64,000 nucleotides of DNA from Actinomycetota bacterium (lineage in GTDB: Bacteria; Actinomycetota; Thermoleophilia; Solirubrobacterales; 70-9): assembly GCA_018268415.1 (NCBI GenBank), contig JAFDWO010000121.1, forward strand, positions 33,618 to 97,617. The letters run 5' to 3'. Below the pieces are notes generated by a model that was not told the DNA's origin, ran no database searches, and worked only from the letters and a program-made list of their open reading frames with translations. The stretch's first letter is position 1, and every line of letters begins with the position of its first letter. The position numbers were made by a program, and so were the translations under genes. Below are positions 26,429 through 34,848 of this stretch, one piece after another.

Positions 26429-27295
26429 ATGGTCGCCGCCCTCCGTCGTCGCACTCCCGCCTATCTGCTGCTCGCGCCGGGGGCGCTGTGGCTGATCATC
26501 TTCTTCGTCATCCCGCTGTACTTCATGGCGAAGCTCTCGCTGGACACGGAAATCCCCGGCACTCTCCATTACCGCTTCACCTGGGAATGGTCGAACTACA
26601 AGGAAGCGCTCGAACTGTATGACACGCAGTTCGGCCGTTCCTTCATCTACGCCGGGATCGCGACGCTTCTCTGCCTGATCATCGCCTACCCCCTCGCCTA
26701 TGTGATCGCCTTCAAGGCGGGCAGGTGGCGCAACCTGATGCTGTTCGCCGTGGTCGCACCGTTCTTCACCACCTACCTGGTACGGACCCTGGCCTGGAAG
26801 ACGATCCTTTCCAACGAAAGCCCGATCACCGAAATCCTCCACGCGATCGGCCTCGCTCCCAGCGGCCACATCCTCTATACCGGCTTCGCGGTGATCGCCG
26901 GGATCACCTACAACTTCCTCCCCTTCATGGTGCTACCACTGTACGCCAGCCTCGAGCGGATCGACGTCAGGGTGCTCGAGGCCTCCAAAGACCTCTACGC
27001 GAGCGCCACCAGCACCTTCTGGAAAGTGACCTTGCCGCTGTCGCTGCCCGGGGTCGTCGCGGGCACGCTCCTCACCTTCATCCCCGCCGTCGGCGATTAC
27101 GTCAACGCCGAATTCCTCGGCGGCGCCAACAACCGGATGATCGGCAACGTGATCCAGTCGCTCTACCTGACCCAGTCCGATTACTCGGCGGCGGCGGCGC
27201 TGTCGTTCGTACTGATGGCGGTGATCATGATCGTGGTGTTCATCTACATCAGGTTCGCCGGGTCGGAGGCGCTGATGGGACAGGAGGCCGTATGA
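26429..27295 (+). CDS. potB: Polyamine ABC transporter permease
   Basis: 288 residues, about six membrane helices, and the permease EAA loop EASKDLYASATSTFWKVTLPLSLPGVVAG, which contacts PotA. 12 nt after potD, overlapping potC by four bases (ATGA). Confidence 0.94.
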   Translation: MVAALRRRTPAYLLLAPGALWLIIFFVIPLYFMAKLSLDTEIPGTLHYRFTWEWSNYKEALELYDTQFGRSFIYAGIATLLCLIIAYPLAYVIAFKAGRWRNLMLFAVVAPFFTTYLVRTLAWKTILSNESPITEILHAIGLAPSGHILYTGFAVIAGITYNFLPFMVLPLYASLERIDVRVLEASKDLYASATSTFWKVTLPLSLPGVVAGTLLTFIPAVGDYVNAEFLGGANNRMIGNVIQSLYLTQSDYSAAAALSFVLMAVIMIVVFIYIRFAGSEALMGQEAV

Positions 27296-28203
27296 GCGCG
27301 ACCCCAGCCACCACTCCGGGCGAGGGCTCGCTGAGCGCCGAAACCGGCGCCGCCCGCGCCTGGCGCTGGGTCCGCGAACACGCGGTCAACGTCGTCGCGG
27401 TGCTCGTGGTGATCTACCTGTTGGTCCCGATCGTGGTGATCTTCGTCTTCTCCTTCAACAACCCGGCCGGGCGCTACAACTTCACCTGGGTCGGCTTCAC
27501 CCTCAAGCACTGGTCGCATCCGTTCAGCGACACCGAACTCACCAAGGCGATGCTGACCAGCATCAAACTGGCGCTGCTGGCGACGGTCATCTCGACCATC
27601 GTCGGCACGATGATGGCGATCGCCCTCGTCCGTCATAAGTTCGTCGGGCGACGGATCACGAACTTCCTGATCGTTATCCCGATGGCGACCCCAGAGGTGG
27701 TGATGGGGGCCTCGCTGCTTTCCTTCTTCCTCGTCCTCGGCACTCCGGCGCTCGGCTTCGAGACGCTGCTGATCGCCCACGTCATGTTCTGCATCAGCTT
27801 CGTCGTGGTGGTGGTGCGCTCACGGTTGATCGGCTTCGATCGCAGCCTCGAGGAGGCGGCGAAGGACCTCGGCGCGGGGCCGTTCACCACCTTCCGCCTG
27901 GTCACCCTCCCACTCATCCTGCCCGGCATCTTCGGCGCGGCGATGCTCGCCTTCGCACTCTCGATCGACGACTTCGTCATCTCCAACTTCAACTCGGGGA
28001 CGACGGTCACCTTCCCGCTGTACATCTTCGGCGCCGCCCAGCGCGGGATCCCGGTCGAAGTGTACGTAGTGGCGATGATCCTCTTCTTCGCCACCGTGGC
28101 CGCGATGGGCTTCGCCACCTGGCAGCAACGCCGGGCCGAAAAGATGACCGCGATCCGGCCCGAGCAGGAGGCGGCGGACATCGCGCTGCCGGGGGTCGCT
28201 TAG
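27292..28203 (+). CDS. potC: Polyamine ABC transporter permease
   Basis: 303 residues from the ATG inside the potB stop overlap. About six membrane helices (VVAVLVVIYLLVPIVVIFVF near the N terminus) and the EAA loop EEAAKDLGAGPFTTFRLVTLPLILPG. Second half of the heterodimeric channel with PotB. Its stop is followed at once by hairpin island 2. Confidence 0.94.
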   Translation: MSATPATTPGEGSLSAETGAARAWRWVREHAVNVVAVLVVIYLLVPIVVIFVFSFNNPAGRYNFTWVGFTLKHWSHPFSDTELTKAMLTSIKLALLATVISTIVGTMMAIALVRHKFVGRRITNFLIVIPMATPEVVMGASLLSFFLVLGTPALGFETLLIAHVMFCISFVVVVVRSRLIGFDRSLEEAAKDLGAGPFTTFRLVTLPLILPGIFGAAMLAFALSIDDFVISNFNSGTTVTFPLYIFGAAQRGIPVEVYVVAMILFFATVAAMGFATWQQRRAEKMTAIRPEQEAADIALPGVA

Positions 28204-28430
28204 GACTGGGGTTTGTTAAGGGCCGGCCGAGGTGTGGTGCGGCCGGGGCCGGGGTGGCCGTCCGAGGTGCCGCGGGCGCGGCCCCGGCCCCCACACCCGT
28301 CCGAGTTGCCGCGCGGTCTCGGCCGCCCCACCCGTCCGAGATGCGTTGTCGCGGCGCGTAGCGCCGCGGCCCCGACCCCCACACCCGTCCGAGTTGCCGC
28401 GGCCCCGGCCGCCCCGCCCGTCCGAGCTGC

Positions 28431-28488
28431 GTCCCGGGCGCCTCATGGCGCTCCTGGCAGGCTGTGAGCGCCATGAGGCGCCCGGGAC
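28431..28488 (-). repeat. Hairpin D, copy 2
   Basis: Perfect 23-bp stem identical to the copy at 10608, loop CTGGCAGGCTGT (28454-28465). Loop orientation is reversed, in line with the reversed island. Confidence 0.95.
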
Positions 28489-28746
28489 GGGAGGGGGTCG
28501 TGGGGAAGAGAGGTCACAGGGACGGTAAGGGGTTCGTGAAAGAGGCGGCACGGGGACGGGAGGAAGGTCGGACTCCCGTGATCCTCCGGTCCGGGAGAAG
28601 GCCCGGGGACCGGAGGAGGTCGGACTCCCGTCACGGTCACGTATGGAAGAGGGATCCAAAGCGCCCGATCGGTGACGAGGATGCCGGGAACGTCACCCTT
28701 TCCTGAACCTTCGGTCCGTTCCCGGGCCCGAAAGGAGGGCCCGGGA

Positions 28747-28798
28747 ACGCGTTCCGTACCTTGACCCTGCCATGGCAGGGTCAAGGTACGGAACGCGT
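28747..28798. repeat. Perfect 52-bp palindrome
   Basis: 26-bp arms meet at CCATGG with no loop; the arm contains GTTCCGTACCTTGACCCTG. Occupies the slot that holds a different hairpin in island 1. Confidence 0.95.
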
Positions 28799-28920
28799 CC
28801 GTGAGCGTTGGACAACACGGGAGGAGGCGTGGGGTCCCACGCTCCTCCGTGACGGGGTCGGACTTCCGTGATCGTCCGGTCCGGGAGAAGGCCCCCGGGG
28901 ACCGGGGTCCATGGGGAGGC

Positions 28921-28959
28921 GTGGTGGGTTACCGTCGCCATGCGACGGTAACCCACCAC
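28921..28959 (-). repeat. Hairpin B, copy 1
   Basis: 18-bp perfect stem GTGGTGGGTTACCGTCGC with its complement, loop CAT. Second copy at 60689-60727 has loop ATA. Confidence 0.95.
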
Positions 28960-29023
28960 AGGGACTCCTCGGGCGGTGGGAGGACGGGAGGAGGTGCGGA
29001 GTTCCCACCGTCTCCGTCCCGTC

Positions 29024-29053
29024 TCCGTCACGAGGTCCGACCTCGGTGACGGA
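29024..29053 (-). repeat. Hairpin G, copy 1
   Basis: TCCGTCACGAGGT pairs with ACCTCGGTGACGGA around a CCG loop, one bulge. The copy at 60606-60635 has the bulge on the other arm. Confidence 0.85.
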
Positions 29054-29106
29054 CCCATGGCGCTTCCGTGATCCTCCCGCCAGGGTCCCTCCACACTTCC
29101 CACGGA

Positions 29107-29162
29107 CCCGGCCGTCCCGGCCACGGCCACAGCCTGCCAGGGCCGTGGACGGGACGGCCGGG
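29107..29162 (-). repeat. Hairpin E, copy 2
   Basis: 22-nt arms with one mismatch (GGCCGTCCCG and CCACGGCC inside) around loop ACAGCCTGCCAG (29129-29140). Followed by inverted 37-nt-type units ending GACAGCTTC. Confidence 0.9.
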
Positions 29163-29323
29163 GCCCTTTCCGCCAAGGGCGACAGCTTCAGGGGCCGGGT
29201 CCCTTCCCCTCCGGGGCGACAGCTTCAGGGGGGCCCGTCCTTTCCGGGCGCCGGCCCCCGGACGCCGGGGGCGAGTCCCTCGCTGCCGTTTCCGGGCGCC
29301 GGCTTCGGGCGCCCAAAGGTCCC

Positions 29324-30754
29324 CTACCGCCCGATATGGAACCCGAGCAGCTTCGGGACCCCTGCCAGGGCTGAGGAGATGACGCCGGGGCGATGACCTG
29401 CCATCTCCGCCTCCTCCTTACTTGCGATGCCCGCGCGGATCGCTTCGCCGCCGATCCAGTGGAAGGGCTCGGGGGGGACGCGGGGAACCTTCGCGTCGAC
29501 GAAGGCGAGGCGGGTGGGGTCGTCGGTGCGGTCGAGGGCGAGGGAGGCGAGCGTGAGGCCGACCATGTTGGTCGGGCCGACGCCGTTGCCGGTATAGCCG
29601 GCCGCGACCCAGGCGCGCGAGCGGGGGAGCGAGGTGACCGCGGGCAGGTGGGTCGGCGAGGCGTCGATCGGGCCACCCCAGGCGTGAGTGATGCGGCGGC
29701 CGGCGAGGTCGGGGAAGTAGTCGAGGAGATGGCGGCGATCGGCCTCGACCACGTCGGGGTCGACCTCGGTGCGGCCGTGGAGACGGGCGCCCATCGCGAT
29801 CCGGCCGCCGCCCCAGCCGAAGGCGATCCGCCCGTCCGGCGTGGTGCGGAAGTAATGGACGAGGGCGCGGCCGTCGGTGATCGCCTCGCCGCCGGTCCAG
29901 CCGAGCTTCTCGAGCAGGTCGGGGACCGGCTCGGTGATGACGATGTGCGAGGAGGCGACGGTGAGCCGGTCGCGGAGCGGGCCGCCGGCGGCCTTCGCGG
30001 CGCTGCCGATCGCGAGGACGCCGCGCGGGGCGCGGACGCGGGCGCCGGTCGCGGTGATCGCCTCGACCCCGTCGCCGGCCTCGCGGAAGCGGCGGACCGG
30101 TGAGGACTCATATATGTCGACGCCCTGCTCGAGAAGGCGGCGGCGAATGGCCAGCGCCAGCCGGGCGGGCTGGACGGTGGCCGCACCAGGTTCCATCACC
30201 CCGGCGCGGAACTCGGGCGAGGCACAACGGGTCTGGACCTCGGCGGCGGTGACGTCCCGCAACTTGTCGGGAACGCGGAGGTCCTCGCAGGCCGCGAGCG
30301 CGGCGCGGCCGGTGCCGTCGTGGGCGGGCGTGGTCGCCACCTCGAGGTAGCCGCCGCGGCGGAACCAGACGTCGACCCCATCCTCGGCGCAAAAGGCGGC
30401 GATCCGCTCAACCGCCGCCTCGGCAGCGTGGCCGACCGCGAGCGCCGGCATGTCGCCCCAGCGCCCCCGCATCGAGGCGAGCGAGGTCCACATGCCCTCG
30501 ACGAAGCCGCCGTTGCGGCCGCTCGGGCCGCGCCCGCAGAGCGGTTCGGACTCGAGCAGGACGATGCGCGCGTCGGGGGCGAGCCGCCGGGCGTACCAGG
30601 CGGTCCACATCCCGGTGTAGCCGCCGCCGACGATCAGCAGGTCGGCATCGCGATCTGCGTCCAAGGGCGGGAGAGATGTGACGTCTCCCGCCTCCTTGAT
30701 CCAGTAACCGAGGCGCGTGTGTTCCATCTCGCGGAAGTCTGCCCAAGACGCCAT
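29324..30754 (-). CDS. FAD-dependent amine oxidase (gamma-glutamylputrescine oxidase-like)
   Basis: 476 residues of the D-amino-acid oxidase family. ADP-binding loop VGGGYTGMWTAWYARR near residues 41-57, the GRGPSGRNGGFVEGMW segment that binds FAD, and a C-terminal GYTGNGVGPTNMVG motif. The N terminus (HTRLGYWIKEAG) resembles PuuB-type enzymes. It probably oxidises an amine to aldehyde, ammonia and H2O2; the polyamine transporter, class III aminotransferase and decarboxylase around it support an amine substrate. Divergent from the decarboxylase with only 23 nt between starts, so promoters must overlap. Confidence 0.88.
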   Translation of the reverse strand: MASWADFREMEHTRLGYWIKEAGDVTSLPPLDADRDADLLIVGGGYTGMWTAWYARRLAPDARIVLLESEPLCGRGPSGRNGGFVEGMWTSLASMRGRWGDMPALAVGHAAEAAVERIAAFCAEDGVDVWFRRGGYLEVATTPAHDGTGRAALAACEDLRVPDKLRDVTAAEVQTRCASPEFRAGVMEPGAATVQPARLALAIRRRLLEQGVDIYESSPVRRFREAGDGVEAITATGARVRAPRGVLAIGSAAKAAGGPLRDRLTVASSHIVITEPVPDLLEKLGWTGGEAITDGRALVHYFRTTPDGRIAFGWGGGRIAMGARLHGRTEVDPDVVEADRRHLLDYFPDLAGRRITHAWGGPIDASPTHLPAVTSLPRSRAWVAAGYTGNGVGPTNMVGLTLASLALDRTDDPTRLAFVDAKVPRVPPEPFHWIGGEAIRAGIASKEEAEMAGHRPGVISSALAGVPKLLGFHIGR

Positions 30755-30777
30755 GTCGCCGTGTTTAGACTCGCCGC

Positions 30778-32262
30778 ATGACTGACTCCAAACAGGCTAA
30801 GACCCCCTACGTCGACGCTGTCCTCGAGTACTCCGCCCGTCCGATCGGCCGCCTCCAGGTCCCTGGTCACAAGGGCGGCCTCGCGGCCGACCCGTCGATG
30901 GTGGAGCTGGTCGGGATGACCGGGCTGATCAACGACGTCCCCTCGGTGACGGAGGGAGTGGACATCGGGCCCGAACCGACGCCCTTCCAGCAGGCACAGC
31001 TGCTCGCCGCCGAAGCCTGGGGCGCGCGACGCAGCTGGTTCCTGATCAACGGCGCCTCGCAGGGCAACCACGCCACCAGCATGGCGCTCGGCCACATGGG
31101 CGAGCGGGTCGTCGTCCAGCGAAACGTCCACTCGTCGGTGATCGACGGGCTGGTGCTGAACGGGATGCGGCCGACCTTCGTGGCGCCCGAGCTCGACCCG
31201 GAGCTCGGCATCGCCCACGGGCTGACGCCGGAGTCGCTCGCGGCGGCGCTCGACGCGACCCCCGACGCGGTGGCCGCCATGGTCGTCTCCCCCACCTACT
31301 TCGGCGCCTGCGCCGACGTGGCGGCGCTTGCCGAGGTCGCCCACGGACGCGGCGTGCCGTTGATCGTCGACGAGGCCTGGGGCGCCCACCTCCACTTCCA
31401 CCCCAGCCTGCCACCCGACGCGCTCTCCTGCGGCGCCGACCTGGTCACCTCCTCGACCCACAAGATCGTCGGCAGCCTCACCCAGGCGGCGATGCTGCAC
31501 CTCGGACACGGCGACCGGATCGACGCCGCGATCGTCGACCGCTGCGTCAGTCTGGTGGAAACGACCAGCCCCAGCGGCCTCCTGACCGGGTCGCTCGACG
31601 CGGCGCGCCGACAGGCGGCGATGCACGGCGAGGAGCTGCTCGGCGAGACGCTCGAGGCGATCCGACGCACCCGCCAGGAGATCGTCGGGATCCCCGGCCT
31701 GGCGGTGCTGGACGAGTCCCTGGTCGGCCGCGCCGGGATCGCCGGATGGGATCCGATGCGGCTCTCGATCGACGTGCGCGGAACCGGCTCGACCGGCTAC
31801 CGGCTCTACAAGAAACTGTTCTACTCGCACGGGATCGACCTCGAGCTCTACTCGGAGAACGTCGTGGTCGGGCTCTTCGGGCTCGGCGAGCCCGCCGCGG
31901 CCACCGGCGAGCGGCTGGTCACCGCGCTGCGGGCGGCGGTCGGCGAACTGGAAGCCGAGCCGGGCCCCGCGCAGGAGAAGCTGGCACCACCCCCACCCTG
32001 GGGCGAGCTGGTAATGACGCCGCGCGAGGCGTTCCTCGGGCCCCAGGAGGTGGTCCCGTTCGAGGACGCCGCGGGACGGATCGCGGCCGAGGGGCTCGCC
32101 GCCTACCCGCCGGGCATCCCCAACGTGCTGCCGGGCGAGCGGCTGACCGCCGAGACTCTCTCCTACATCCGCGAGTCGATCGCCCACGGCGGCTACGTGC
32201 GTGGTGGCTCCGACCGGGAGCTGAAGACGCTGCGGGTCGCGCTCGACGGGCAGCACGGGTAG
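30778..32262 (+). CDS. Orn/Lys/Arg decarboxylase family protein (fold type I)
   Basis: 494 residues. The N-terminal RLQVPGHKGG and SVTEGVDIGPEP correspond to the Gram-positive SpeA-like decarboxylases; the PLP lysine is in VTSSTHKIVGSLTQ, preceded by VDEAWGAHLHFHP. A C-terminal domain with YPPGIPNVLPGERL completes the family. It should make agmatine, cadaverine or putrescine from a basic amino acid. With the oxidase and aminotransferase it gives both synthesis and catabolism of polyamines within one locus. Confidence 0.92.
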   Translation: MTDSKQAKTPYVDAVLEYSARPIGRLQVPGHKGGLAADPSMVELVGMTGLINDVPSVTEGVDIGPEPTPFQQAQLLAAEAWGARRSWFLINGASQGNHATSMALGHMGERVVVQRNVHSSVIDGLVLNGMRPTFVAPELDPELGIAHGLTPESLAAALDATPDAVAAMVVSPTYFGACADVAALAEVAHGRGVPLIVDEAWGAHLHFHPSLPPDALSCGADLVTSSTHKIVGSLTQAAMLHLGHGDRIDAAIVDRCVSLVETTSPSGLLTGSLDAARRQAAMHGEELLGETLEAIRRTRQEIVGIPGLAVLDESLVGRAGIAGWDPMRLSIDVRGTGSTGYRLYKKLFYSHGIDLELYSENVVVGLFGLGEPAAATGERLVTALRAAVGELEAEPGPAQEKLAPPPPWGELVMTPREAFLGPQEVVPFEDAAGRIAAEGLAAYPPGIPNVLPGERLTAETLSYIRESIAHGGYVRGGSDRELKTLRVALDGQHG

Positions 32263-32273
32263 GGTCCGCGCGG

Positions 32274-33365
32274 ATGGCCTCCTACGACGCGATCAAGGAC
32301 CTGCCGCTCGAGGTCGAGGAGTGCTCCTTCGAAGGGCTCGACCTCAGCCTCGGGGAGTTCGAACGGCTGACCACGGTGATCAAGCTGCGCGGCGGCGGCC
32401 ATGAGGGGATCGGCGAAGACGTCGTCTACGACGCCGTCGACCACGTCGGCCAGCAGGGCCACGGGCCACCCGCCGGGCTCGCCCACTCCGGCACCTTCGA
32501 CGAGTTCTCGCAGAAGCTCGACGGGATCGACCTCTTCCCGGCCGGCCCGCCGGAGCGTGCCGACGTCTCGCGGGATTATCGGCGCTGGGCGTACGAGTCG
32601 GCGGCGCTCGACCTGGTGCTGCGCCAGGCGGGGACCAACCTGTCGGCGGCGCTCGGCCGCGAGCCGCGGCCGTTGCACTTCGTCAGCTCGCTGCGCCTCG
32701 GCGGCTTCTCCCCCGACCAGAAGTCGACGATCGAGCCGGTGCTCGAGCGGCTCGCGGTCTACCCCACCCTGCGCTTCAAGCTCGACCCGTTCAACGACTG
32801 GGACGACGAGCTGATCGCGGCCCTGGTGGCGACCGGCGCGGTCGACTCGCTCGACCTCAAGGGCTTCTACAAAGGCACCCCGGTCGACGTGATCACCGAC
32901 CCCGAGCTCTACTCGAAGCTGATCGAGAACTTCCCCGACGCCTGGCTCGAGGATCCCGACGTCACCGACGCGACCCGCCCGCTGCTCGATCCGGTCCACG
33001 AGCGGGTCACCTGGGACGCGCCGATCCACTCGATCGCCGACATCGAGGCGATGCCGTGGTCACCGCCGCGCACGGTCAACATCAAGCCCTCTCGCTTCGG
33101 CCCGATCTCCCGCCTCTTCGCCGCCTACGACTACTGCGAGGAGCGCGGGATCGGCGCCTACGGCGGCGGCCAGACCGAGCTCGGGCCGGGCCGCGGCCAG
33201 ATCCAGTACCTGGCCTCGATCTTCCACCCGGAGACGCCCAACGACACCGCGCCGCGCGGCTACAACGACCCCGCGCAGGCGACCGCGCCGGGACTGCCGA
33301 CGAGCCCGCTGGAGCCCGCGATCGACGCGCTCGGCTTCCGCTGGACCGGCCCGCAGACGGCTTAG
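32274..33365 (+). CDS. Enolase-superfamily-like protein
   Basis: 363 residues starting at ATG 32274, 11 nt after the decarboxylase. LRGGGHEGIGEDVVYDA near the N terminus, RFKLDPFNDWDDELIAAL, SLDLKGFYKGTPVD, DAWLEDPDVTD and ERGIGAYGGGQTELGPGR follow the order of barrel strands in the enolase/mandelate racemase superfamily, with K in RFKLD, D/K pairs and the ED of WLEDP as candidate metal or acid-base residues. Substrate unknown; possibly an epimerase or synthase. Co-transcription with the decarboxylase is likely. Confidence 0.7.
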   Translation: MASYDAIKDLPLEVEECSFEGLDLSLGEFERLTTVIKLRGGGHEGIGEDVVYDAVDHVGQQGHGPPAGLAHSGTFDEFSQKLDGIDLFPAGPPERADVSRDYRRWAYESAALDLVLRQAGTNLSAALGREPRPLHFVSSLRLGGFSPDQKSTIEPVLERLAVYPTLRFKLDPFNDWDDELIAALVATGAVDSLDLKGFYKGTPVDVITDPELYSKLIENFPDAWLEDPDVTDATRPLLDPVHERVTWDAPIHSIADIEAMPWSPPRTVNIKPSRFGPISRLFAAYDYCEERGIGAYGGGQTELGPGRGQIQYLASIFHPETPNDTAPRGYNDPAQATAPGLPTSPLEPAIDALGFRWTGPQTA

Positions 33366-33439
33366 GCCGGCCGAAATCGGGCTTTCGGTTACGTTGGGAC
33401 CGTCGTCTCAGTCGACCAGATGAAGGGGAGCCACCACCG

Positions 33440-33982
33440 ATGCCCAAAGCCAAGAAGAAATCCTTCGCCGCCGCCCTCAACGAGCAGATCTCGAACGAGT
33501 TCGCCGCCTCGCAGCAGTACGTGGCCGCCGCCGTCTACTACGACGCCGAAACGCTGCCTCGCCTCGCCGCCTTCTTCTATCGCCAGGCGCTGGAGGAGCG
33601 CGAGCACGCGATGATGATGATCCGGTACCTGCTCGACGTCGGCGAGGAGGTCCAGATCCCCGACATCAAGTCCGTGCCGACCACCTACGCCGACGGCTCC
33701 GAGCCGGTGAAGATGTCGCTCGAGCAGGAGAAGCGGGTCAGCGATGAGATCTTCTCCCTCTTCGAGCTCGCCCGGGAGCTGAAGGACTATCGCGCCGAGC
33801 AGTTCCTCCAGTGGTTCGTCAAGGAGCAGGTCGAGGAGGTCTCGCTGATGGGCGACCTCCTGAACGTGGTCGAGCGCTCTCGCGACAACCTCCTGCTCGC
33901 CGAGGACTTCATCGCGCGCGAGAACCTCGGGGCGGAGGGCGAGGACCCGACCGCTCCCCCGGCCGCCGACGGGGCGGAGTAG
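33440..33982 (+). CDS. Ferritin
   Basis: 180 residues, four-helix bundle. Ferroxidase-type acidic and His residues are in EQISNEFAASQQY, RQALEEREHAMMM and QWFVKEQVEEVSLM. It oxidises and stores iron as a 24-mer. AGGGGAG precedes the ATG at 33440. A short acidic tail (GAEGEDPTAPPAADGAE) extends past the bundle. 74 nt after the enolase-like gene, perhaps with its own promoter. Confidence 0.92.
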   Translation: MPKAKKKSFAAALNEQISNEFAASQQYVAAAVYYDAETLPRLAAFFYRQALEEREHAMMMIRYLLDVGEEVQIPDIKSVPTTYADGSEPVKMSLEQEKRVSDEIFSLFELARELKDYRAEQFLQWFVKEQVEEVSLMGDLLNVVERSRDNLLLAEDFIARENLGAEGEDPTAPPAADGAE

Positions 33983-34012
33983 CTCCTCAAGGGCGCTCGG
34001 GTTTGTTGGCAT

Positions 34013-34036
34013 GAGGGGTCCCGCCCGGGACCCCTC
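34013..34036. terminator. Bidirectional hairpin between ferritin and peptidase E genes
   Basis: GAGGGGTCCCG-CC-CGGGACCCCTC, 11-bp perfect stem in the 74-nt convergent gap; a T-rich GTTTGTTGG lies to its left. Likely terminates both genes. Confidence 0.6.
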
Positions 34037-34056
34037 CCCGGGGTCCCGGGCCCCGC

Positions 34057-34848
34057 CTACCCCAGCCACCCCGCCCGGCGGCGCATCGTCTTGATCCGCC
34101 TGAACTCCGCGATGTCCTCGCGCAGCGCTGCCGGGGCCGGGGCCGGCAGGAACCGCGCCGGCAAGGGGCTCTCGACCACCTCGCCCTCCCGCTTGCTCAC
34201 CCGATAGGCGCGAGCACCACGGCGCGCGGTCACGGCGGAGGGGGAGTCCTCGCCCTCCCAGAGCAGGCCGGCGTAGTCGTCGAGGCCGTAGCCGCTCGGC
34301 ATGCCGGCACCGACCGCCTCGAGGTAGGCGGCGCGGCGCTCGGGTTCGTTGTTGTAGTGGACGCAGAGGGAGCCGTGGAGGAGGCCGAGGCCCGCCGCCT
34401 CCAGGGGCTTGCCGGAGGACTTGGTGATGCCGGCCTCGAACCAGCACATCGCCCCGGCACTCTGGCCGGCGAGCACGATGCCCTGGTGCCAGGCGAGGCT
34501 GAGGATCGAGGCGATGTCGTGGGCCTCCCAGACCGCCAGGAGGTTGACCATGCTGCCGCCGCCGACGTAGATCAGGTCCTGGGAGAGCAGGTGATCACGG
34601 AGCGCCATCGGGCGACGACCGAGGCGGAAGAGAGAGACGTCGGAGGGCTCGCAGGGACGGTTGCCGAAGGCCTGGTAGAAGCTCGAGATCAGGTCCGAGG
34701 TGTCGCCGCTGGCCGTCGGCAGGATGCAGATCCGGGGACGCCCCCCGGCCCGCTCGGTCGCCAGGCGCAGGAGGAACTCGCAGACGGCGCGATCAGGCGG
34801 GCGCGAGGTGAAGTCGTGGCCGCCCAGGGCGAGGATGCGACGCACCAT
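34057..34848 (-). CDS. Peptidase E-like protein (S51 / class I GATase fold), copy A
   Basis: 263 residues. Nucleophile Ser in GQSAGAMCWFEAG, QDLIYVGGGSMVNLL and a His-containing C-terminal half. Family hydrolyses Asp-X dipeptides or related isoaspartyl bonds (PepE, cyanophycinase kin). Start at ATG 34848 overlaps the stop of its paralogue (TGATG); an extra TTG one codon upstream is ignored. Tandem duplication with the next gene. Confidence 0.87.
   Translation of the reverse strand: MVRRILALGGHDFTSRPPDRAVCEFLLRLATERAGGRPRICILPTASGDTSDLISSFYQAFGNRPCEPSDVSLFRLGRRPMALRDHLLSQDLIYVGGGSMVNLLAVWEAHDIASILSLAWHQGIVLAGQSAGAMCWFEAGITKSSGKPLEAAGLGLLHGSLCVHYNNEPERRAAYLEAVGAGMPSGYGLDDYAGLLWEGEDSPSAVTARRGARAYRVSKREGEVVESPLPARFLPAPAPAALREDIAEFRRIKTMRRRAGWLG

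Larger units (their letters stand above)
28204..29323 (-). repeat. Composite hairpin island 2 (inverted relative to island 1)
   Basis: 1.1 kb without a credible gene between convergent potC and the FAD oxidase. Modules from left: CCCGTCCGA or a variant at 28258, 28296, 28331, 28384, 28417; hairpin D (28431-28488); GGGACGGGAGGGGGTCGTG (28484); perfect 52-bp palindrome (28747-28798); hairpin B (28921-28959); hairpin G (29024-29053); hairpin E (29107-29162); AAGCTGTCGCCC units inverted (29163-29300). This is island 1 read backwards, with a different palindrome in the exchangeable slot. The blocks 28857-29090 also match 60570-60800 in inverted orientation. Confidence 0.9.

Noticed and set aside
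28204..29323. Insertion sequence or transposon
   Set aside because: No transposase frame, no terminal repeats bounding the whole island, no target duplications recognised.
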